Below are positions 39,478-45,915 of a DNA stretch of 51,151 nucleotides, one piece after another. This DNA comes from Fimbriimonadaceae bacterium (lineage in GTDB: Bacteria > Armatimonadota > Fimbriimonadia > Fimbriimonadales > Fimbriimonadaceae): NCBI GenBank assembly GCA_025934835.1, contig JAICWL010000014.1:1-51151 (forward strand). The letters run 5' to 3'. The notes below the pieces were generated by a model, which was given only the letters and a program-made list of their open reading frames with translations, was not told the DNA's origin and ran no database searches. Both the position numbers and the translations under genes were made by a program. The stretch's first letter is position 1, and each line of letters opens with the position of its first letter.

Positions 39478-40812
39478 TCAGAACAAATGAGTCAGCTTGC
39501 CGGTGCTGTCGCCGAGCATTTCGGTGGGCACGCCCACCCTATCTAGCATCGACAGGAACAGGTTGTTCATTGGCGTGTTGGGGCTATAAACCAGGTGCTG
39601 GCCGGACTTGATCGATCCGCCCCCACGGCCCGCCAGGAGAATCGGCAGGTCGTCGTGGTTATGCCTGTTGCCATCGCTGATCCCCGCCCCGTAAACGAGC
39701 ATCGTATTGTCCAGCATGGTTCCGCCTGGCTCCTCGATACTCTGCATTCGCTTGAGGATATAGGCGAGTTGCTCGACGTGGAACCGGTCGATCTTGCGCT
39801 TCTGCTCGAGCTTGTGGGGATCGGTGCCGTGGTGCGACATGTCATGATGCCCCTCTGGCACGCCGGCTTCCGGGTAGCTTCGGTTGCTCCCGTCGTTCGC
39901 GAACATGTATGTGCAGACCCGGGTGAGGTCGGCATGGAACGCCAGCACCATCATGTCCCCCATCAGCCGCAGATGTTCGCCATAACTCGAAGGAATCCCG
40001 GCCGGCTCCTTTGCTCCGGCGAGCGCCTGGGCAGCCCGCTTGCTCTCGAAGTGTACAAGTCGCTGCTCGATCTCGCGGATCGACGTCATGTATTCATCGA
40101 GCTTCCGCTGGTCGTGGGTGCCGAGTCGCCCGCGAAGCTTCGAGGCGTCCTCCATCACGAAGTCGAGAATGCTTTGCCTTAGCAAGTCCCTGCGGCGGAT
40201 ACTTTGAGCCTGCTCGGTTGCGTCCCCGTTGCCGAAGAGCCGCTCGAATACCAGTCTCGGGTTCACCTCTTTCGCAACAGGCGTCGTAGGCCCACGCCAG
40301 GCGATGCTGGAGGAATACGCACACGAGTACCCCGAGTCGCAGTCACCCGATTGTCCGCCTCTCTCGGCGCCGATTTCGAGCGATGGAAACGCGGTCAGGC
40401 TGCCAATATGCTGGGCCGCTACCTGGTCCGCCGAAACGCCGTTATGGATATCCGCTCCGGCGGTCTTCCGCGCGTGAACGCCGGTGAGCCAGCACGCAGT
40501 CGAACGTGCGTGGTCGCCGGGGCCGTCCCCGAGTGCGAACGCGTTATGCTGTGCGAGCCCGGTCAAGACGCTGATCGACGAGCGCAGATCTTTCAACGGC
40601 TCGAGGCAGTAGGGAAGGTCTCCGAGAGCGCCTTCGGTCGCAGGCGTCCAATGGTCCATGCTCGCTCCGTTGGGCACGAACAGGAACGCCATGCGCACAG
40701 GCTTCGCCACCGAGCCTTTCGCCAGAGCTCCGGTGGGAATCATGCTCTCCAGCAGCGGCAGCCCGACAGCAGCGCCCACCCCACGCAGAAACGTTCTTCT
40801 ATCCAAGTTCAC
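39478..40812 (-). CDS. DUF1552 domain protein, Tat-exported
   Basis: 444 residues. The N-terminus MNLDRRTFLRGVGAAVGLPLLE is a twin-arginine signal (RRTFLRG). The DUF1552 family follows throughout: RMAFLFVPNGASMDHWTPA, SISVLTGLAQHNA, DHARSTACWLTG, a Ser/Tyr-rich ISW-type stretch, IREIEQRL, HDMSHHG, MLDNTMLVYGAGISDGNRHNHDDLPILLAG. The His/Asp-rich C-terminal part resembles alkaline-phosphatase/sulfatase-like folds. Its function is unknown, but it is almost always encoded next to a DUF1592/DUF1588 cytochrome-like protein, as here (ATGA overlap at 40809-40812). Folding before export suggests a cofactor or metal. Confidence 0.92.
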   Translation of the reverse strand: MNLDRRTFLRGVGAAVGLPLLESMIPTGALAKGSVAKPVRMAFLFVPNGASMDHWTPATEGALGDLPYCLEPLKDLRSSISVLTGLAQHNAFALGDGPGDHARSTACWLTGVHARKTAGADIHNGVSADQVAAQHIGSLTAFPSLEIGAERGGQSGDCDSGYSCAYSSSIAWRGPTTPVAKEVNPRLVFERLFGNGDATEQAQSIRRRDLLRQSILDFVMEDASKLRGRLGTHDQRKLDEYMTSIREIEQRLVHFESKRAAQALAGAKEPAGIPSSYGEHLRLMGDMMVLAFHADLTRVCTYMFANDGSNRSYPEAGVPEGHHDMSHHGTDPHKLEQKRKIDRFHVEQLAYILKRMQSIEEPGGTMLDNTMLVYGAGISDGNRHNHDDLPILLAGRGGGSIKSGQHLVYSPNTPMNNLFLSMLDRVGVPTEMLGDSTGKLTHLF

Positions 40813-43094
40813 TCGGTGCCTCCGTCCCCTCGCCGTTTCCGGAAGGGATCGCTTAGTACGATCGCTTTGATCAGTGCAGATATTCGGTAGTTTCCAGCCT
40901 CAGTTTGCTTCAATATCGTGTCGGTCGCGCATCGGTCGTAGTCTTCCAGGCCCCTGCCGAGCGCATAAGTAAGAAGCTTCTCGGAAAGGCTGCGCACGAA
41001 TTGGCTCTTCTTCGCCAGAAGAAGCCCGCGGAGCTGCGCGGGCCCGCTAAACTTTCTGCCGTCTGGAAGCACGCCAGAGGAATCGATCGCCACGTCGCCG
41101 TCTCTGTCGCGCCATCTTCCCGTTGCGTCGAAGTTCTCGAGGCCGAATCCGAGTGGGTCCATTTGGGAATGGCAGCTTGCGCACATTGGCTTGGCGCGAT
41201 GCATCTCCATGAGCTTGCGCAGCGTCGCGGTACTCGTCGCCTGCTTCTCGTCGGCCAGGTTGCTGACACCGGGCGGCGGCGGTGGTGGAGGCGTGCCCAG
41301 AATCTGCTCCAAAATCCACTTGCCGCGCTTCGTGGGCGAAGTTCGGGTCGGGTTCGAAGTTACCGTCAGAACGCTCGCCTGTGTGAGAATTCCCGCGCGC
41401 CTGCCATCGGTCAACGCGACCTTGCGAAACTCAGGTCCCTCGACACCCGCTATGCCGTAGTGCCTGGCGAGATCCCCGTTCAAAAACGTGTACTTGCCGT
41501 TGATTAAATCGAGCACGCTGCGATCCTGGCGCCGCACCGAATCGAAGAACATGCGGGTCTCGGTGATCATTTCGTTGCGAAGCGACTCGTTGAAGTCCGA
41601 ATACTTCTGGGAGTCGATCGACACCGTCTTGAGCTTGCGGAGCTGAAGCCACTGCGACGCGAAGTCGTCGGTCAGCGAGCGCGCCTTCGGGTCCTGGAGC
41701 ATCCTGGCCGCCTCGTGCGCCAACACCTGCGGCGTTTGAAGCTTGCCGGAAGCAGCCAGCGTCAATAGCTCGTCGTCCGGTGTCGAAGCCCAAAGGAAGT
41801 ACGACAGGCGCGCGGCAAGCTCGTAGCCGTTCAGCAGCCTCGCAGCCTTCGGGTCGTTTGGCTTGGAGTCGAGCTCGACCCTGAAAAGGAAGCTCGGTGA
41901 AGTCAAGATCGCCTCGACTCCGATCTGCATGCTTCTCTCGAACGGATCCCCGCCCTTCTGGCTTGCCGAAAAGAGCCTCATCAACCCGTCCATCTCATCT
42001 TGTCGCACGGGTCGGCGGAACGCTTTTGACGCGAAAGACGCCAGCATTCTGCGCCCGTCCTTCATGGGATCAGTCGGGCGGTACGGTATCAGCGATCGCT
42101 GTGACTGGGGGACGCTCGCGGCATCGTCGGCCGGTGGCTTCACCTGGATGAAATCAATAAACAGGTTGCGGTCCCGGTCGTTCGCCGGGGCCGAGGGATT
42201 GTAGTAATCGTTCAGGAATGTTGCCGATATCTTGTGGTCACCGGCGGAAAGCGCAAGGGGCCCGCCAAATAGTCCGGGATGGCCCTGTTTGTTGGCGACA
42301 ACGAATTGCTGAACGGACCTGCCGTCGACCTCGAGTGCCATCTTGCACGGCTCTGGGCCCGCCTGATCGCCCCAGGCCTCGATCTCCACGCGATAGCTGC
42401 CCGCTCGCTCAGCCGTGAAGCTGGCGGTCGCGCTGCCGTTCGTGTAAAGCTCACGCTGGTCGTTGTCGGTCAGAGTTTGTGAGCTGACCAACCGGTCTCC
42501 GGTGAACTTCGTGGGGCCGGTAGGCACGCGGATAGCTTTCTCGGCGATCTGCTCGGCTGCCGTGAGGTACTTCTCCATCAGGAGCGGCGAAACCGACAGC
42601 ACGTCGCCGATATCGTCGAATCCGTAGCCGACGTCGTCGGAGGGGAAGTCATCGGCCGGGTGAAAGTCGATGCCGAGTAAGTCGCGGACGGTGTTGTCGT
42701 ACTCCGTGCGATTGAGGCGGCGAATCGTAACACGGCCCGGATCGGCCAGGCGGCAGTCTGCGGTGACCGTCGTCTCGATCCATGTGGCCAGTGCTTGCCG
42801 CTGAGCCTGGGTCGGATGGGGTTGACCCGCGGGAGGCATGTGCCCAGAGGCGACATTCGTGGCGACCTTCTCCCAGATTTGGCGGTGGGCCTGCACGGAG
42901 GCTGCGGTCTTATAGGGCGACAGATCGAGTCCAGCAGCCGGCGAAGCTCCGGAGTGACACTTCAGGCAGTAGGTGTGCACGATGCGCAACTCGGCCGTAG
43001 AAGGCAGCTTGCTTGGTTGCTCGCCCCGGGTGTAAAAGGGTGCGGCAACCACCAGCGCCGTGGAACACGCCAGTCCGAAGAATCCCAGTCTCAT
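40809..43094 (-). CDS. DUF1587/DUF1592/DUF1588/DUF1585 protein with cytochrome c-type motif
   Basis: 761 residues with a signal peptide (GFFGLACSTALVVAAPF). A c-type haem motif CLKCH at 43-47, with GHMPPAG as the likely Met ligand region, marks the planctomycete-type cytochrome domain. It is followed by the DUF1587 stretch RLNRTEYDNTVRDLLGID. A carbohydrate-binding-like jelly roll (about 205-310) is followed by DUF1595/DUF1592 (RPVRQDEMDGLMRLF, RLSYFLWASTPDDELL, WLQLRKL). DUF1588 comes next (GILTQASVLTVTSNPTRTSPTKRG) and then CASCHSQMDPLGFGLENFD, a second CxxCH at about 635. The protein is periplasmic. It is the upstream partner of DUF1552. A redox role in breakdown of complex material is inferred, not shown. 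Confidence 0.93.
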   Translation of the reverse strand: MRLGFFGLACSTALVVAAPFYTRGEQPSKLPSTAELRIVHTYCLKCHSGASPAAGLDLSPYKTAASVQAHRQIWEKVATNVASGHMPPAGQPHPTQAQRQALATWIETTVTADCRLADPGRVTIRRLNRTEYDNTVRDLLGIDFHPADDFPSDDVGYGFDDIGDVLSVSPLLMEKYLTAAEQIAEKAIRVPTGPTKFTGDRLVSSQTLTDNDQRELYTNGSATASFTAERAGSYRVEIEAWGDQAGPEPCKMALEVDGRSVQQFVVANKQGHPGLFGGPLALSAGDHKISATFLNDYYNPSAPANDRDRNLFIDFIQVKPPADDAASVPQSQRSLIPYRPTDPMKDGRRMLASFASKAFRRPVRQDEMDGLMRLFSASQKGGDPFERSMQIGVEAILTSPSFLFRVELDSKPNDPKAARLLNGYELAARLSYFLWASTPDDELLTLAASGKLQTPQVLAHEAARMLQDPKARSLTDDFASQWLQLRKLKTVSIDSQKYSDFNESLRNEMITETRMFFDSVRRQDRSVLDLINGKYTFLNGDLARHYGIAGVEGPEFRKVALTDGRRAGILTQASVLTVTSNPTRTSPTKRGKWILEQILGTPPPPPPPGVSNLADEKQATSTATLRKLMEMHRAKPMCASCHSQMDPLGFGLENFDATGRWRDRDGDVAIDSSGVLPDGRKFSGPAQLRGLLLAKKSQFVRSLSEKLLTYALGRGLEDYDRCATDTILKQTEAGNYRISALIKAIVLSDPFRKRRGDGGTE

Positions 43095-43245
43095 TGGCCT
43101 CTACCGGCCGAGAGAGCCGCAATACGCGCAACGTTCAACAAGACGACAGTCCCATTGTACGCACAACCTTCAAATGAACCCGGTGCCGACCGCGCATTTT
43201 GTCGGAATACTGTCGATGCTTCGGGGCTTGTATCGATGCGCGCGT

Positions 43246-43251
43246 ACAGGG
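43246..43251 (+). promoter_or_regulatory. Possible -10 element for the TIM-barrel gene
   Basis: CATAAT lies about 37 bases before the ATG at 43288, with TTGTAT upstream at a spacing of about 19 bases (longer than the usual 17). It sits in the 193-base divergent region between the DUF1592-family gene (-) and the isomerase gene (+), the longest gap in the window, which otherwise shows no gene. The promoter call is tentative. Confidence 0.25.
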
Positions 43252-43287
43252 GCATAATCCCCAAGTTCGAATCGCTGGAGGCAGAAA

Positions 43288-44262
43288 ATGAAAATCGGGA
43301 TATTTACCGCGCTCTTCGGGGACAAGTCGCTGACGGAGACGCTCGACATCGTTCAATCCGAAGGGATCGAGGCAGTTGAGTTCGGGTGTGGCGCATACCC
43401 CGGTTCCGCGCATATCGACGCGCAGAAGCTGCTCGAGAGCAAGGAAGCCCGCGACAAGCTGATGCATGAGGTGGGGAAGCGTGGCCTCCAGATCTCCGCC
43501 ATTTCGTGCCACGGCAATCCGATCCACCCTGTGAAGGCGATCGCCAAGGCGCACCACGACGCTTTCGTGAACTCCGTCAACCTGGCCGCGGCGCTGGGAG
43601 TTCAGTGCGTGAACGGTTTTAGCGGCTGCCCGGGCGACGGGCCGAACGCTGTCAATCCGAACTGGGTCACTTGTGCCTGGCCGGATGAATATCGGGACAT
43701 CCTGAAGTGGCAGTGGGAGAGCGTCGTGATTCCGTATTGGAAGGAGCAAAACGCCTTCCTGAAAAAGAACGACGTTAAGTTCTGCATCGAGATGCATCCA
43801 GGCTTCATCTGCTACTCGAACGATACGCTCTTGAAGCTCCGCAAGGCCGCCGGAGACCAGATAGGAGCGAACTTCGATCCAAGCCATCTCTGGTGGCAGG
43901 GAATTGACCCGATCGCCGCAGTCCGCGAGTTGGGCGAGGAAGGCGCCCTTTTCCATGTGCACGCGAAGGACACGCGCATCGATCCGTACAACAGCGCCCG
44001 CAACGGTAATCTCGACACCAAGTCCTACGCAGACATCCTGCATCGGTCCTGGGTTTTCCGTTCGGTTGGCTATGGCCACGGAATCGAGTGGTGGAAGGAC
44101 TTCTGCTCGAACCTCAGGATGGTCGGTTACGACTACGTGCTGAGCATCGAGCACGAAGATGGTCTGATGTCGCCCATGGAGGGCCTGCGCAAGGCTCTCA
44201 ACGTGCTGAAGCAGGCTGTCATCGCCGAGTCTGCGGGCGAGATGTTCTGGGCCAAGGACTAG
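43288..44262 (+). CDS. Sugar phosphate isomerase/epimerase family protein (xylose isomerase-like TIM barrel)
   Basis: 324 residues with a strong ribosome site (CTGGAGGCAGAAAATG). The AP-endonuclease-2/TIM-barrel pattern is clear: MKIGIFTALFGDKSLTETLDIV, EAVEFGCG, ISAISCHGNPIHP, and the metal-site residues Glu168 (FCIEMHPG), Asp197/His200 (ANFDPSHLWW), His223 (FHVHAKD) and Glu288 (LSIEHED). Members isomerise or epimerise sugars and sugar acids with a divalent metal. It is cytoplasmic. It may process sugar brought in by the ABC importer 4 kb upstream, but the link is inferred. A 9-base inverted repeat follows its stop. Confidence 0.9.
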   Translation: MKIGIFTALFGDKSLTETLDIVQSEGIEAVEFGCGAYPGSAHIDAQKLLESKEARDKLMHEVGKRGLQISAISCHGNPIHPVKAIAKAHHDAFVNSVNLAAALGVQCVNGFSGCPGDGPNAVNPNWVTCAWPDEYRDILKWQWESVVIPYWKEQNAFLKKNDVKFCIEMHPGFICYSNDTLLKLRKAAGDQIGANFDPSHLWWQGIDPIAAVRELGEEGALFHVHAKDTRIDPYNSARNGNLDTKSYADILHRSWVFRSVGYGHGIEWWKDFCSNLRMVGYDYVLSIEHEDGLMSPMEGLRKALNVLKQAVIAESAGEMFWAKD

Positions 44263-44271
44263 CTCGCCACC

Positions 44272-44313
44272 GCCCGGAGTTCGACGTGAAATGAAAATCG
44301 CTGGACTCCGGGC
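44272..44313 (+). terminator. Long-loop inverted repeat after the TIM-barrel gene
   Basis: GCCCGGAGT (44272-44280) and ACTCCGGGC (44305-44313) are perfect 9-base arms with a 24-base loop, starting 10 bases after the stop codon at 44262. The GC-rich stem could slow RNA polymerase, but no T-run follows, so it is not a classic factor-independent terminator. An RNA-stability hairpin or a protein site is equally possible. Confidence 0.35.
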
Positions 44314-44368
44314 CCGATTCGTGTCGTAAGCTTTGATTAGGACGAGGGCGCAGCGGCCCTTGGCGTAA

Positions 44369-44731
44369 ATGAGAGATCTGCAAGGCCTATCCGGCCCTTG
44401 GAACGGGAGCATTCTTCATGCGAGCCTGAAGACTCGCATGACCGCGCATCTCCAATTTGCGAACGGGCTCATCAGCGGCGAAGGGCGCGATAAAGACGGT
44501 CGGTTCTTCGTGAAAGGCTGCTTCTGGGTCGCGACCAGCGAGGTCGCGCTCACCAAGAAGTATCGCTTCCACTCAGTGGCACTCCGCGGTTCTTGGAATG
44601 GCAGCTATATCGAGGGAACAGCGGTCTACCGCTTCCTTTTCCTTCGCGAAGAAGGCAATTTCGAGCTCTGGCCCGAAGTCGATGAAAGCGATCTGAGTCT
44701 TCGGGTGCTGTTTGGTGAGGCCGTTTCTTAA
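44369..44731 (+). CDS. Hypothetical small beta-rich protein
   Basis: 120 residues, ATG start, no signal peptide or membrane helix. The composition is strand-rich with conserved-looking aromatic and Gly positions: GPWNGSILHASLKTRMTAHLQF in part, then GRDKDGRFFVKGCFWVATSEVALTKKY, VALRGSWNGSYIEGTAVY and FLREEGNFELWPE. The repeated G-x-W-N-G-S suggests two similar beta units in a small barrel or sandwich. I do not recognise the family. The stop TAA overlaps the stop of the convergent pyroglutamyl peptidase gene in a shared TTAA. Confidence 0.7.
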   Translation: MRDLQGLSGPWNGSILHASLKTRMTAHLQFANGLISGEGRDKDGRFFVKGCFWVATSEVALTKKYRFHSVALRGSWNGSYIEGTAVYRFLFLREEGNFELWPEVDESDLSLRVLFGEAVS

Positions 44732-45279
44732 GGGCAGCCAGCCGCTAGCGCGATGAGTCGCTTGACGATGCTGAGCTGGTCGCCGATCGGCACGCGCTCC
44801 TCCAATGCAACGTGAAGGAACCCGATGCGCTTGCTCGGAAACCGCGCGAGAGCGGAGTAAAAGATGTAGTTGCAGAGGTAGCCTCCCGCATCCATGCTGA
44901 GCTTGATCCGAGGGTCGGCCACGATCTCTGCGGCGATAGCCTCCGGACACCAGTAATTCCCCTCGAGCAGCAGCGGACCCTCCTCCGAGATTTGGCCGGC
45001 CCTGATCTGTCCTTCGACGTCCGGATGGTGGCCGTTGTGGTTGCGAGCGAACTTCTCGATGCTTAGCGTGGGCCTGCTCGCGGCAACTCCCATGAGCAGC
45101 ATGCTCTCGGCCAATTGGACTTCGCTCGATTCGAGGAAAGCGTCCACAGCCGAATAGCTGACTTCTAGGATCGCGTTCGGAGAGCCGCACTGCCTCGCAA
45201 GTTTCTCTGAAGGATTCTGCCCGACGGTTCCAAAAGGGCCGAAGCCCGTTACCAGCGTCCGTCTGCCGACCTCATCCAC
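44728..45279 (-). CDS. pcp: Pyroglutamyl-peptidase I (C15 family)
   Basis: 183 residues, GTG start. It removes N-terminal pyroglutamate from peptides in the cytoplasm. The N-terminal loop VTGFGPFGTVGQNPSEKLA is the family signature. The triad is visible: Glu75 in SIEKFARN, Cys136 in DAGGYLCNYIFYSAL and His156 in IGFLHVAL. The chain is slightly shorter than the usual 200-215 residues, with a reduced loop around residues 45-60. The two ClpS genes lie just upstream on the same strand (36-base gap), so N-terminal processing functions are grouped. Confidence 0.88.
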   Translation of the reverse strand: MDEVGRRTLVTGFGPFGTVGQNPSEKLARQCGSPNAILEVSYSAVDAFLESSEVQLAESMLLMGVAASRPTLSIEKFARNHNGHHPDVEGQIRAGQISEEGPLLLEGNYWCPEAIAAEIVADPRIKLSMDAGGYLCNYIFYSALARFPSKRIGFLHVALEERVPIGDQLSIVKRLIALAAGCP

Positions 45280-45315
45280 GTTGATGAGTCTACTGGCTCG
45301 GAAAAAGAATCCGCC

Positions 45316-45603
45316 TTACTCTTGGGATACGCGAACGTCGATTCCAATTTGGGCTATGACGGCTGCCACGCCTTCACATTCGTCCATTTGGCCGTGGTGA
45401 ACCACGGATTTGCCAAGGTGATCGATCTCCCAGGTCTCGATCTCGGCTTCTTCGGGGGAGCATCCGGTTGCGACGATCAAGATGTGGATCACCTCATCGT
45501 AAGTGTTGTGCTCGTTGTTGTAGACGGTGACGATCCAGCCGAACGCGTTTCCGGTATCCGGGGCGCCGGTTTCAGGCCTTGGAATGGCTGCAGGCAGCGA
45601 CAT
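45316..45603 (-). CDS. ClpS-like adaptor, second paralog with altered pocket
   Basis: 95 residues from the ATG at 45603, placed by GGAGG eight bases upstream, which overlaps the end of the first clpS. The frame is open farther upstream but that part is antisense to clpS1. The ClpS core is clear: VTVYNNEHNTYDEVIHILIVATGCSPEEAEIETWE in parts, then GKSVV and VIAQIGIDVRV. Aligned without gaps to E. coli ClpS, the pocket residues read Asn34 to Asn29 (kept), Asp35 to Asn30, Asp36 to Glu31, Met40 to Tyr35 and His66 to Asp61. His66 normally helps bind the free amino end of the N-degron, so this paralog should have changed or lost specificity. Confidence 0.85.
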   Translation of the reverse strand: MSLPAAIPRPETGAPDTGNAFGWIVTVYNNEHNTYDEVIHILIVATGCSPEEAEIETWEIDHLGKSVVHHGQMDECEGVAAVIAQIGIDVRVSQE

Positions 45604-45605
45604 GC

Positions 45606-45893
45606 TCAGTCCTCCCATTCGCGCGAAACCTCCGTTCGAACTCCGATCGACGAGACGATAGCCGCCACCCGGTCGCACTCTGTCCGACTGGCGAAATGCA
45701 CCGGCGCTTTTCCGTACGTGTGCGCCTCCCACGTTTCGATGGAAGCTTCATCCAAGCTGCAGCCGGTTGCCTTCATGAGAATGCGGATCACTTGATCGAC
45801 GGAATTCGTGTCGTTGTTGTAGATAACGACCATCCAGCGCCCCAGACTGGTGGAGCTTTCTTCGAGTTCGGGTTGAATGACCGGTTGAATCAT
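45606..45893 (-). CDS. clpS: ATP-dependent Clp protease adaptor ClpS
   Basis: 95 residues, ATG start. ClpS delivers proteins with N-degron (bulky or aromatic) first residues to ClpA/ClpC-ClpP. The core RWMVVIYNNDTNSVDQVIRIL, ATGCSLDEASIETWEAHTYGKA and VAAIVSSIGVRTEV fits the family. Pocket positions relative to E. coli: Asn34 kept (N26), Asp35 replaced by Asn27, Asp36 kept (D28), Met40 replaced by Val32, His66 kept (H58). It looks functional, with a somewhat more open gate position. The second paralog starts two bases after its stop. No ClpA, ClpC or ClpP gene is in the window. Confidence 0.92.
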   Translation of the reverse strand: MIQPVIQPELEESSTSLGRWMVVIYNNDTNSVDQVIRILMKATGCSLDEASIETWEAHTYGKAPVHFASRTECDRVAAIVSSIGVRTEVSREWED

Positions 45894-45915
45894 CGTAAAG
45901 GCACGCGTTCCTTCT

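Noticed and set aside
39466..39478. AGGAG-AAC-CTCCT repeat between the small ORF and the DUF1552 gene as a terminator
   Set aside because: Only 5-base arms with a 3-base loop and no T-run. It is too weak to call.
43135..44412. A 425-codon minus-strand frame opposite the TIM-barrel gene
   Set aside because: The plus strand has conserved metal-site residues and a good ribosome site. The minus frame has no recognisable domain.
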